A stretch of 64,000 bases of DNA from an uncultured Nitrospirales bacterium. GTDB lineage: Bacteria > Nitrospirota > Nitrospiria > Nitrospirales > UBA8639. Of this stretch, positions 41,170 to 48,811 are shown in pieces. Below the pieces are notes generated by a model. That model was not told where the DNA came from, ran no database searches, and saw only the letters and a list, made by a program, of their open reading frames with translations. The stretch covers positions 715,001-779,000 of the forward strand of contig OY282373.1 of the NCBI GenBank assembly GCA_958295805.1. The letters run 5' to 3'. Position 1 is the first letter of the stretch; every line of letters begins with the position of its first letter. The translations under genes were made by a program, and so were the position numbers.

Positions 41170-42762
41170 TCACGTTCGGTCGGGACGCGCGTGTAAGCCG
41201 CGAGGTCTGATCCCACGTTCGATCATGCCGAGCGTTCCATCAATCACCAAGGCCAACGCCGCTGCCGGCAGGGCGCCGGAGAGGATCATCGTGGTGTCGG
41301 CCATCTGTAATCCCGAGACAATGGGCACGCCTAGTCCCCCCGCTCCGATAAACGCCGCCAAGGTGGTGGTTCCGACGGTGATGACGCCCGCGGTGCGTAT
41401 GCCTGCCATGATGATCGGTGCGGCTAACGGGAGGCGAACCCAAGAGAGAATTTGCCATTCGGTCATGCCCAGTGCGCGCGCCGATTCCACGGCGTCGGGC
41501 GCCGCGTCGCGGAGGCCTGAATAGGTGTTTCTGACGATTGGAAACAGGGCGTAAATCCATAAGGCGATCACGGCCGGCAGGACGCCGATGCCGAACACCG
41601 GGATCATAAACGCCAGCAACGCGATGGAGGGGATGGTTTGCGTCAAGCCGATGCCTCGAATGACGGGTTCGGCCACCGTCTGACGGCGTTCAAGCAGTAA
41701 CCCCAAGGGAACGGCCAGCAGGATGCCCAACCCTAACGCCAGACCCGCCAGGAAAAGATGCTCAATGGTTTGCTGCATCAGCGTTGACCCATGCGACCAC
41801 AGATAGGCGAAGAGCTCATTGTCCTTCGAAGCCGGTTGCGATGGGGAGTTCTCGCTTGCCAACAGATTGAGTGCCGACAAGGCATCGCGTGCCACGACTT
41901 CGACCGATTCTCCGCCTTCCTGGAGACGATAATTCAATTGCCGCATGATCCGAGCGTCGAACGCGTTGCTTAATAAGCCCAACACGGACCCCACCTCCGG
42001 ATAGCGTTTCAACGTCGCGCCTCGAATGAGTCCGGCGGCTTCATAGGGTGGGAAAAAACGTTGATCGTCTTCAAGCACCACAAAGTCATACACGAACAGA
42101 CGCCCGTCGGTGGTATAGACGTCCAGCACGTCGATCTCCCCCGCCGCGGCGGCTTGATATTTTAAGGATTGCTGCATGGCTTGAACGCGTTGAAAGGTGA
42201 GGCCGTATCGTGTTTTCAGGCCGGGTAATCCATCGGGCCGTTGAATGAATTCATACCCGAACCCTGCCGTCAGGGACGCTGAAAATGCGGCAAGATCCGA
42301 CAAGGTGCGCGGAGGGTCGGCAGGCAGTCGGTCCCGAGGCACGGCCAGGGCATAGGCATTTTCAAAGCCTAAGGGATTCAACCACCACAGATCCCAGCGA
42401 CGTAAAAATTCCGACCGAACGGTGGTCAGCGCCGTTCGTGAATCTCCGGTCGGAGGTTGCCGAAGAATGCTGACGAGACCGGTGCCCGTATATTCCGGAT
42501 AGAGGTCAATGGCTCCCGTGCGAAGGGCTTCAAAGCAGACCTGCGTGCCCGCCAGTCCCAATTGGCGCTTGACGGACAAATCCGTGCGGGCTTCGATGAG
42601 TTGCGCAAAGATTTCAGCCAGGAGTTTGTTTTCCATGAAATTTTTCGATCCGACGACAAGGCGGCCTTCCTCGGACGACGCCGGCGGCGTCCAGGGAATC
42701 AGCAGAGCGAAGGCCAAGCCTACGGCGAGACCAAGCGGACGCATCCGCACGCATCGGCTCAT
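41170..42762 (-). CDS. Fused substrate-binding protein and permease of OpuC/EgtU type
   Basis: A 530-residue two-domain protein. After a signal-like start (residues 10-28), residues about 33-305 are a glycine-betaine-type substrate-binding domain (RLVVGSKNFMENKLLAEIFAQ, EYTGTGLVSILRQP). Residues about 325-520 form a permease domain with the EAA-like GLRDAAPDAVESARALGMT loop. The family includes the ergothioneine importer EgtU; here the binding domain is N-terminal, not C-terminal as in EgtU. It overlaps the upstream ATPase gene by ATGA. Genomic placement between egtD and egtB makes ergothioneine or a precursor its likely substrate. Confidence 0.82.
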   Translation of the reverse strand: MSRCVRMRPLGLAVGLAFALLIPWTPPASSEEGRLVVGSKNFMENKLLAEIFAQLIEARTDLSVKRQLGLAGTQVCFEALRTGAIDLYPEYTGTGLVSILRQPPTGDSRTALTTVRSEFLRRWDLWWLNPLGFENAYALAVPRDRLPADPPRTLSDLAAFSASLTAGFGYEFIQRPDGLPGLKTRYGLTFQRVQAMQQSLKYQAAAAGEIDVLDVYTTDGRLFVYDFVVLEDDQRFFPPYEAAGLIRGATLKRYPEVGSVLGLLSNAFDARIMRQLNYRLQEGGESVEVVARDALSALNLLASENSPSQPASKDNELFAYLWSHGSTLMQQTIEHLFLAGLALGLGILLAVPLGLLLERRQTVAEPVIRGIGLTQTIPSIALLAFMIPVFGIGVLPAVIALWIYALFPIVRNTYSGLRDAAPDAVESARALGMTEWQILSWVRLPLAAPIIMAGIRTAGVITVGTTTLAAFIGAGGLGVPIVSGLQMADTTMILSGALPAAALALVIDGTLGMIERGIRPRGLHARPDRT

Positions 42763-43514
42763 GGATGATCTCCACGGGATCGATGTCCCAGCAATTGCGC
42801 AACGTAGTCGTGAGCCGGAGCGTTGAGAAGTTCGGCGGGGCTTCCGATTTGCAGAAGGCGTCCATCTTTCAGCACCGCGATCCGGTCGCCGAGTCGGATC
42901 GCCTCGTCAACGTCGTGCGTGACCATGACCAGGGTCTTTTGGAGCTGGCGTTTGAGTTCGAGAAATTGACGTTGAAGATTGCGCCGAGTGATCGAGTCGA
43001 GTGCGCCAAAGGGTTCGTCAAGCAAGACGATGCTCGGGTCAGCCGCGAGGGCTCGCGCAACAGCCACGCGTTGTCGCTGCCCACCGGACAGTTCGATGGG
43101 GTACCGCGTTCGATACCGCGTGGGGTCGAGATTCACCATATCCAGAAGTTCATGCACGCGACTCGTTCTTTTTTCAGGATTCCATCCGAGCAGGACGGGC
43201 ACGAGGCTGACGTTCTCTTCGACCGTCCAATGCGGTAGCAATCCGCCGTCCTGCTGCACGTACCCAACGTGGCGACGGAGTTCTATGGGATCTTTGATCC
43301 GGATGGATTCTCCATGAAGGTGAATCTCTCCGGACGTCGGATGGTTCAACCCGTTAAACATGCGCAGCAGCGTCGTTTTTCCGGATCCACTTTCCCCGAT
43401 CAGGACCAACGTCTGACCTTGAGGGACGTCGAGGTTGACGTGCTGAAGGACTCGAACGTGAGCCTCAAACTCCATTGTCACGTCGTGGACGCTCAGGGCA
43501 GGTGGGTTCATCAT
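42759..43514 (-). CDS. ABC transporter ATPase of OpuC/EgtV type
   Basis: A 251-residue ATPase. Walker A is GESGSGKTT, the signature is LSGGQRQRVAVARALA, and Walker B is IVLLDEPFGALD, all typical of amino-acid and betaine importers. The start MMNPPALSVHDV at 43514 is preferred over upstream starts that would overlap egtB. With the fused binding protein-permease it forms a two-gene importer. Confidence 0.88.
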   Translation of the reverse strand: MMNPPALSVHDVTMEFEAHVRVLQHVNLDVPQGQTLVLIGESGSGKTTLLRMFNGLNHPTSGEIHLHGESIRIKDPIELRRHVGYVQQDGGLLPHWTVEENVSLVPVLLGWNPEKRTSRVHELLDMVNLDPTRYRTRYPIELSGGQRQRVAVARALAADPSIVLLDEPFGALDSITRRNLQRQFLELKRQLQKTLVMVTHDVDEAIRLGDRIAVLKDGRLLQIGSPAELLNAPAHDYVAQLLGHRSRGDHP

Positions 43515-43640
43515 GACCGATTTTTTCTTGACAAGCCCGACTATGGATATATTACAAAAGACCCATTGATTCCATTGACCGACGCCGTGACGTCTCTTAT
43601 GCCGTTCCCGTAAGACGTCGTGCCGATCGAGAAAGGGATT

Positions 43641-44849
43641 ATGCCGCAATTACTCGAAATACAAAAGGAATTATCCGCCGCACGAGCCTGTACCGATCAC
43701 ATCTTTACGCTGTTTCACCCCAAGACGCTTTATGAGCGCCCTATTCCTGAGCGCCATCGGGTGATTTTTTACGTTGGGCACGTTGAGGCGTTTGATTGGA
43801 ATCAAATTTGTCGTGGGACGCTGGGGCGTCCCTCCTTCCACCCGACGTTTGATTCGCTGTTTGAAGCAGGCATTGATCCGGAGGTCGGCTCGAAACAGGA
43901 GGACGCTCCTTCAGAATGGCCTTCCCTGGAAGAAATCCGTCGCTATAACGTCAAGGCTCGGGAGGCGGTGGATCACGCACTGGAAGCGGTGCCTGACGCG
44001 GTCCTTCGCATGACCGTTGAGCATCGTTGGATGCACGCCGAAACCACTGCCTATTTGCTCCACCGCGCTTCAATAGCCGGAAAAATTTCACCGCCCGTCT
44101 CACCTCCACCCGACGGCCCAGCCCCCGGACATACCATGATCGATATTCCCGCCGGCGTCGTGACCTTAGGCCGACGGGACGGCTTCGGGTGGGATAATGA
44201 ATTTGGCGAACGTCACGAAGACGTGCCGGCCTTTGCGATCAGCAAATATAAAGTCACCAATCATCAATATCTCCAGTTTGTGAAAGAAGGGGGGGCCATC
44301 CCTCCGTTTTGGGTCAACCGAGAGGACCGCTGGTTGTTGCGGACCATGTTCGACGAAATCCCTCTCCCTTCACATTGGCCGGTCTACGCGTCGCTGAACG
44401 ATGCGCGGGCCTATGCCCAATGGTCCGGCCTGGCCCTGCCGACTGAAGCACAATTTCATCGAGCGGCATACGGTACGCCAAATGGCGAAGAACGTGCCTA
44501 TCCATGGGGCAATCAGGCTTCCAATGGGGTTCATGGGAATTTTCATTTCCAGTCGTGGGATCCGTTTCCGGTGACGGCCACGCCGCAGGGAGATAGTGCC
44601 TTCGGGGTGTCACAATTAGTGGGGAACGGATGGGAATGGACTTCGACGCGCTTCCATCCCTTTGAAGGGTTTCAGCCCTATCCCACCTATCCGGGATATT
44701 CCGCTCGCTTCTTCGATGACGATCATTTCGTCGTCAAAGGGGGATCCCCGACTACGGCGTCATGCCTGCTGCGTCGATCATTCCGAAATTGGTTTCGCCG
44801 CGGCTACCCCCATGCCCACGCCGGATTCCGGTGCGTCAAGAATGTCTGA
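43641..44849 (+). CDS. egtB: Hercynine oxygenase-type sulfoxide synthase EgtB
   Basis: A 402-residue non-heme iron enzyme that couples hercynine to a thiol donor. The N-terminal DinB-like domain has the iron ligands H47 (VGHVEAFDW) and H128, H132, E134 (EHRWMHAET). The C-terminal FGE-sulfatase domain begins near residue 165 with IDIPAGVVTLGRRDGFGWDNEF and ends GYPHAHAGFRCVKNV. AAAGGG precedes the ATG at 43641. It is divergent to the transporter-egtD-egtE operon. No egtC is visible, so the donor may be cysteine. The last 15 codons are duplicated at 47468. Confidence 0.88.
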   Translation: MPQLLEIQKELSAARACTDHIFTLFHPKTLYERPIPERHRVIFYVGHVEAFDWNQICRGTLGRPSFHPTFDSLFEAGIDPEVGSKQEDAPSEWPSLEEIRRYNVKAREAVDHALEAVPDAVLRMTVEHRWMHAETTAYLLHRASIAGKISPPVSPPPDGPAPGHTMIDIPAGVVTLGRRDGFGWDNEFGERHEDVPAFAISKYKVTNHQYLQFVKEGGAIPPFWVNREDRWLLRTMFDEIPLPSHWPVYASLNDARAYAQWSGLALPTEAQFHRAAYGTPNGEERAYPWGNQASNGVHGNFHFQSWDPFPVTATPQGDSAFGVSQLVGNGWEWTSTRFHPFEGFQPYPTYPGYSARFFDDDHFVVKGGSPTTASCLLRRSFRNWFRRGYPHAHAGFRCVKNV

Positions 44850-44940
44850 CGTCCGGATGTTTTTCCTTCCCGATCTTTCCTTGAGTTCAGGGTTTGTTGA
44901 AGACATTCAATAAATAAGTAAAAAAATAGAATGATAAATA
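44802..44940. repeat. Direct repeat, copy 1 (egtB 3' end)
   Basis: The egtB end and about 95 bases after it match 47468-47605, at about 90 percent by eye, with offset 2666. Confidence 0.85.
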
Positions 44941-44980
44941 AGAGGAATCGATAGTTGTGTCAACAAGGCGGGGAATACCT

Positions 44981-46156
44981 ATGACAGACCCAATCATTAC
45001 GTGTCCAAAATGTAAGACCGACATCAAACTCACGGAATCGCTCGCAGCTCCGATCATTGAGTCGACTCGGCGTGATTTTGAAGAACAACTGAAAAAAGAG
45101 CGTATGGCAATCGCCGCTGAAGAAGAGAAGAAGGCCAGACGGGTCATGGCAACCGATCTCGATCAAAAAGCAAAGGAAATCAATGATCTTCAAGTTGTCG
45201 TGAAACAGCGTGACGAGAAACTCGCTGAGGCACAAAAAGCCCAAGCCGAACTGCTCCGTAAAAAGCGCGAACTTGACGATGCCAAGCGCGAGATGGACCT
45301 CACGGTTGAAAAACGAGTGCAGAAAGTTCTTGCCAACACGCGCGATCAGGAAAAAAGGAAAGCCGAGGAGTCATTAGGCCTGAAAGTAAAGGAGAAAGAG
45401 CAGACCATCGCCTCAATGCAGAAACAAATCGAGGAGTTGAAGCGCAAAGCTGAGCAGGGATCACAGCAACTTCAAGGAGAAGTGCAGGAACTCGAACTTG
45501 AATCGCTGTTGAGCACAAAGTTTCCACTTGACAGGATTCGGCCCGTGCCGAAAGGCGAGCACGGCGGGGACGTCTTACACGGGGTCATTGGTCCATCGGG
45601 ACAACCATGCGGAACGATCCTGTGGGAGTCCAAGCGCACCAAGAATTGGAGTAACGCTTGGCTGTCCAAGCTCCGCGATGACCAGCGTGCAGCCAAAGCG
45701 GAAGTGGCTGTGGTCGTCAGTCAGTCCCTTCCAAAAAGGACAGAAACATTCGATCTGATTGACGGCGTATGGGTGACACATCTGAGTGCTGCCCTGCCCA
45801 TTGCCATAATGCTTCGCCATACCCTGATTGAGATAGCAACCGCTCGCCAGACTTCTGAAGGTCGGCAGACGAAGATAGAGATGGTGTATCAATATTTAAC
45901 GGGACCACGCTTCCGTCAGCGCGTCGAGGCCATTGTGGAGGCCTTTTCGTCCATGCAAGCGGATCTTCATAAAGAGAAGAGAGCCATCAATAAGCAATGG
46001 GCCAAGCGCGAGGAGCAAATTGACCGGGTCATGCAGGCTACGGTCGGTATGTACGGAGATTTCCAAGGTATCGCAGGAAAAACACTTCAAGAGATCGAAG
46101 GTCTGGAATTGCGCGCGTTGGATGCGCTGACGATCCAGGGTGAAGATTCAGAATGA
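44981..46156 (+). CDS. DUF2130 protein
   Basis: A 391-residue protein with an N-terminal zinc-finger-like segment (CPKCKTDI, residues 7-14), a long coiled coil (residues about 35-170, Glu/Lys-rich), and a C-terminal DUF2130 domain. Within that domain FPLDRIRPVPKGEHGGDV and ILWESKRTKNWSNAWLSKLRDDQR (about 195-250) suggest a nuclease-like fold with an ESK motif. Possible relation to PD-(D/E)xK nucleases: Asp with Glu-x-Lys. Its function is not established. It lies in the island between two egtB 3' copies. Confidence 0.8.
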   Translation: MTDPIITCPKCKTDIKLTESLAAPIIESTRRDFEEQLKKERMAIAAEEEKKARRVMATDLDQKAKEINDLQVVVKQRDEKLAEAQKAQAELLRKKRELDDAKREMDLTVEKRVQKVLANTRDQEKRKAEESLGLKVKEKEQTIASMQKQIEELKRKAEQGSQQLQGEVQELELESLLSTKFPLDRIRPVPKGEHGGDVLHGVIGPSGQPCGTILWESKRTKNWSNAWLSKLRDDQRAAKAEVAVVVSQSLPKRTETFDLIDGVWVTHLSAALPIAIMLRHTLIEIATARQTSEGRQTKIEMVYQYLTGPRFRQRVEAIVEAFSSMQADLHKEKRAINKQWAKREEQIDRVMQATVGMYGDFQGIAGKTLQEIEGLELRALDALTIQGEDSE

Positions 46157-46203
46157 CAACGGACCACCGGCGTTCCGCCTTCTGACGTCGAAACCAAGAA
46201 GTC

Positions 46204-46535
46204 ATGCAATCTCCAATAGCACGTGCAGAGTTTGTTGCCGTAAAAAGGGGTGAAGCCAACCGGAACATCAAAATTTGTATGTTTCATCCCGAGCCGGACC
46301 CGGAATCTGAACGTATGACTATCGCTGTTGGATAACAATGGAAGGGTTTTCCGAGTCCGTCTATGCTTATGGAACCGATTCTTTACAGGCCTTGAGTTTG
46401 TCATGTTCCTACGTTCATCGAGAACTCCATAAGCTGGAGCGCGCCGGCTGGAAACTTACCATTGATGGAAAGAGACAAGCCGAACCTTCTCTGCTTTCGT
46501 CATATTTTCCAGGATTGCCGAGCCGCCGTGAGTGA
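46204..46535 (+). pseudogene. DUF6968-like gene broken by a frameshift
   Basis: From the ATG at 46204 the frame reads MQSPIARAEFVAVKRGEANR and ends at the TAA at 46333-46335 after IAVG. In another frame the sequence continues as GFSESVYAYGTDSLQALSLS and a helix ending ERAG, stopping at 46533-46535. Joining the two gives a protein in the pattern of DUF6968, in which a beta-strand half is followed by G-x-D-S-x-QAL. A single indel near 46330 would explain the break. Two short overlapping genes are the alternative. Confidence 0.5.
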
Positions 46536-46666
46536 GGCAAGGACGACTGTAGCCGCGTGTGGAAAATCTGCCGAAAGCTCCGCCAAAGGCATGGCAACAG
46601 TTGGAGTTTTCGTAAGAAGAAGAATTTTCGGTCATATGCGACAGTAGACTTGCTCATGAGTGTGTT

Positions 46667-46969
46667 ATGATCGATGAAGTGGTATCCAAGAACGGTGTTG
46701 TGATTCGACTCACCGATGAACGCTGGGCGCATATTACTGAGGAACACTGTGAATTAGCCGGTTTACGTTCAGAAGTGTTAGAAACAGTCCTGTTGCCGGA
46801 ACGGATACTCGGCGGTGGCGGTCGTGAACTGATCGCCGTACAGAAGATTCGACGTGACAAGTCTTTAGTCGTTGTCTATCGCGAACAGGGGGACGACGGG
46901 TTTATTATTACCGCATTTTTGACCAGCAAGTTTCGATCCCTTGCGAAGAGGAGTCAGATATGGCCATAG
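46667..46969 (+). CDS. Probable toxin, PBECR-like nuclease fold
   Basis: A 100-residue protein with LTDERWAHITEEHCELAGL near residues 15-33 (the R-W-x-HI-x3-H pattern) and VLETVLLPERILGGG, followed by a strand LVVVYREQGDDGFIITAF. This resembles the PBECR/DUF4258-like nuclease toxins. It overlaps the following DUF2283 gene by ten bases, as expected of a toxin-antitoxin pair. Family assignment is by pattern memory. Confidence 0.55.
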   Translation: MIDEVVSKNGVVIRLTDERWAHITEEHCELAGLRSEVLETVLLPERILGGGGRELIAVQKIRRDKSLVVVYREQGDDGFIITAFLTSKFRSLAKRSQIWP

Positions 46970-47202
46970 CCGATTTTCAGGAGTACTTGAAGCTGATCCC
47001 CGTCGTTAATCGGGCACCGCAACATGCCGTCTGGCTGACGTTTGATGCCGAGGCAGACACCCTGTATGTGAATTTTAAGAAGCCCAGCTACGCCACGGAC
47101 AGCGAGATGACCGATGATGACGTCATTGTCCGTTATGAAGGAAATGCGGTGATCGGTTTCACGGTGCTGCACGCCAGTCAACGATCACTCAAGACGGCCT
47201 GA
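46960..47202 (+). CDS. DUF2283 protein (probable antitoxin)
   Basis: An 80-residue protein with the DUF2283 pattern of a beta-strand pair: FDAEADTLYVNFKKP and DDDVIVRYEGNAVIGFTVLHAS. DUF2283 genes are regularly found beside RelE- or DUF4258-type toxins. It overlaps the upstream toxin-like gene. No DNA-binding motif is visible. Confidence 0.72.
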   Translation: MAIADFQEYLKLIPVVNRAPQHAVWLTFDAEADTLYVNFKKPSYATDSEMTDDDVIVRYEGNAVIGFTVLHASQRSLKTA

Positions 47203-47303
47203 TGATAAAGAATCCGACCAGAAATTATTTGGTTCAGCTAGACTAGCGGCCGAAATACGTGAGAGGAAATTCAACATAGGGGTTTTTCGAAGCAGACGGT
47301 CAT

Positions 47304-47374
47304 AAAAAAATAGGCCCGGCACGCGCCTCTCCACGGAGTTAGAGTCCGTAGTTCAACAGCAACGTCTGGGCCTA
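47304..47374 (-). ncRNA. Candidate tRNA-like cloverleaf RNA with T-run
   Basis: On the minus strand, 47374-47311 folds as a closed cloverleaf. The outer stem is 7 base pairs (TAGGCCC with GGGCCTA). Arm A is GTT-x7-AAC, arm B is ACGGA with loop CTCTAAC and TCCGT (5 pairs, 7-base loop), and arm C is GGC-GCGT-GCC. The B arm has the geometry of an anticodon arm with CTA in the anticodon position. A run of seven T follows (47310-47304), as in an intrinsic terminator. The T-arm TTCRA and D-loop GG of true tRNAs are missing and the length is 64, so it is tRNA-like, not a standard tRNA. A TTGACA element lies about 60-65 bases upstream on the minus strand. Confidence 0.4.
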
Positions 47375-47467
47375 TATAAAGTCTGAATGAAGTCGATAGA
47401 CGTTAGGACCATCGCAAGTCATTTGTCAATCCATCAATAGACTTTACTTATCTGGAAAATGTGCGGA

Positions 47468-47605
47468 GGCTACCCCCATGCCCACGCCGGATTCCGGTGC
47501 GTCAAGAACGTCTGACGGACGGATGTATTTTCCTACCCGATCTTTCCTTGAGTTCAGGGTTTGTTGAAGACATTCGATAAACAAGTAAACAATAGAAAGA
47601 CAAAT
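47468..47605. repeat. Direct repeat, copy 2 (egtB 3' end duplicated)
   Basis: Carries GYPHAHAGFRCVKNV plus stop, identical in protein to the egtB end, and the following about 90 bases, with scattered differences from 44802-44940. Confidence 0.85.
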
Positions 47606-47632
47606 CAGAATTTGACAAGGAAGGTGGCTGCG

Positions 47633-47767
47633 ATGAGAAGAGCTTGTAGCCTCTGTGGTCCACCGTGCAGAAAGGATAAAGTTCTGTTGAACAACTGCCT
47701 AATGGTTGACGATTTTCTACCCTGTGTGAAAAAACCGAATGTTCTTATCTGCGAGGAGGTTGGATGA
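47633..47767 (+). CDS. Small Cys-rich protein (zinc ribbon-like)
   Basis: A 44-residue frame MRRACSLCGPPCRKDKV and onward, with six cysteines including CSLC and a CxxC-like pair. AAGGAAGG precedes the ATG at 47633. It overlaps the start of the DUF4258 gene (TGATG-type junction), suggesting coupling. A regulator or leader peptide of the toxin cassette is possible; function unknown. Confidence 0.4.
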   Translation: MRRACSLCGPPCRKDKVLLNNCLMVDDFLPCVKKPNVLICEEVG

Positions 47768-48057
47768 GTGCCATCGGTCTATTGGTCTTTCGGATACATG
47801 CCATCAAGCGAATGTTTCAGCGTCGGATTAGCAAAGAGGATGTGCAGGAGGTTCTGGAGACCGGCGAGACGATAGAAACGTATCCAGATGACAAACCATA
47901 CCCTAGCCGATTGTTATTAGGATGGCGACACATGCGTCCACTCCACCTCGTGGCTGCTGAGAATGCGGAGTCTGGAGAAACAATCGTGATTACGGTCTAT
48001 GAGCCTGATCGTGAGGAATGGGAACAAGACTTCAAGAAAAGGAGGGCTGATACGTGA
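47764..48057 (+). CDS. DUF4258 toxin-like protein
   Basis: A 97-residue RelE-fold-like DUF4258 protein: HAIKRMFQRRISKEDVQEVLETGE (residues about 12-35), then a strand pattern and PLHLVAAENAESGETIVITVYEPD. GAGGAGG precedes the ATG. It overlaps the YgiT-type gene by four bases. Probable mRNA-cleaving toxin, by comparison with related families. Confidence 0.78.
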   Translation: MSAIGLLVFRIHAIKRMFQRRISKEDVQEVLETGETIETYPDDKPYPSRLLLGWRHMRPLHLVAAENAESGETIVITVYEPDREEWEQDFKKRRADT

Positions 48058-48281
48058 CCTGCGTGATTTGTAAAAATGGAAAGACTCGATTGGGGAAGGC
48101 GACGGTCGCTCTTGAACGTGAGGACACGACTCTGGTGGTCAAGGCAGTGCCGGCACAGGTTTGCGCGAATTGCGGAGAAGAATATATAGGTGAAGAAACG
48201 ACATCATGTCTGCTCAAGACCGCTGAAGAAGCTGCGCGTGCCGGGGTGCAAGTGGACATTCGCCAATACACGGCGGCATAA
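48054..48281 (+). CDS. YgiT-type zinc-finger protein (antitoxin)
   Basis: A 75-residue protein with CVIC and CANCGEEY zinc-binding pairs, the YgiT/MqsA N-terminal type zinc finger. It starts with GTG at 48054 overlapping the DUF4258 gene. It lacks the DNA-binding XRE domain of MqsA, as usual for antitoxins paired with DUF4258. The 155 bases after it hold no recognisable gene. Confidence 0.8.
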   Translation: MTCVICKNGKTRLGKATVALEREDTTLVVKAVPAQVCANCGEEYIGEETTSCLLKTAEEAARAGVQVDIRQYTAA

Positions 48282-48436
48282 ACGAAATTCAAATGCAGGA
48301 CCACGATTAGGAAGATGCTACAGGTTATGAACCCGCCGTGAGCAAAGGGTTTACGATTTTACGGCCACGTCACTACTCTGCCTTTGTGCATAAACTCAAC
48401 CAAACTCCTGAAAAAGCGTCAAAGACTGTATGAAAA

Positions 48437-48649
48437 ATGCCGGCAAGTAATTTACGTATTTACCCCTTTGTCAAGCATAACCAACCGGAACTATTTGAAA
48501 AATTAGAAAAACATGGCGTGACGATTCAGGATGTGCTCCACGTTTGCCGAGAGTGGGAAGTCTTCCATGAAATCGTCGGGACGGCGTTTTCTGGCGTTAC
48601 AAAATATGTGGACGGAATTGTGACAATAAATGGATGGCCGTCGTGTTAG
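48437..48649 (+). CDS. Small protein of unknown function
   Basis: A 70-residue frame with KHNQPELFEKLEKHGVTIQD and IVGTAFSGVTKYVDGIVTI; an unusually ordered hydrophobic pattern for a spurious frame. No clear ribosome-binding site and no family recognised. Adjacent to the toxin cassettes. Confidence 0.3.
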   Translation: MPASNLRIYPFVKHNQPELFEKLEKHGVTIQDVLHVCREWEVFHEIVGTAFSGVTKYVDGIVTINGWPSC

Positions 48650-48811
48650 CCGTCAACAATCATTCAGACGTCATAGTGGTCGTGTTGGCGTCGGGTTGTC
48701 TCTGGATGAGGATGAACGGGTATGGTACTATTTGAACAAACGCGACGATGGTATTCGGCCCTGACCGGGCCTGCACGTTTCCACGTGTCTCTCATGAAAG
48801 GTGGTGGTGGA

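Noticed and set aside
47304-47374. A standard tRNA gene
   Set aside because: The geometry fits but the T-loop TTCRA, the D-loop GG and a normal length are missing on both strands, so I list it only as tRNA-like.
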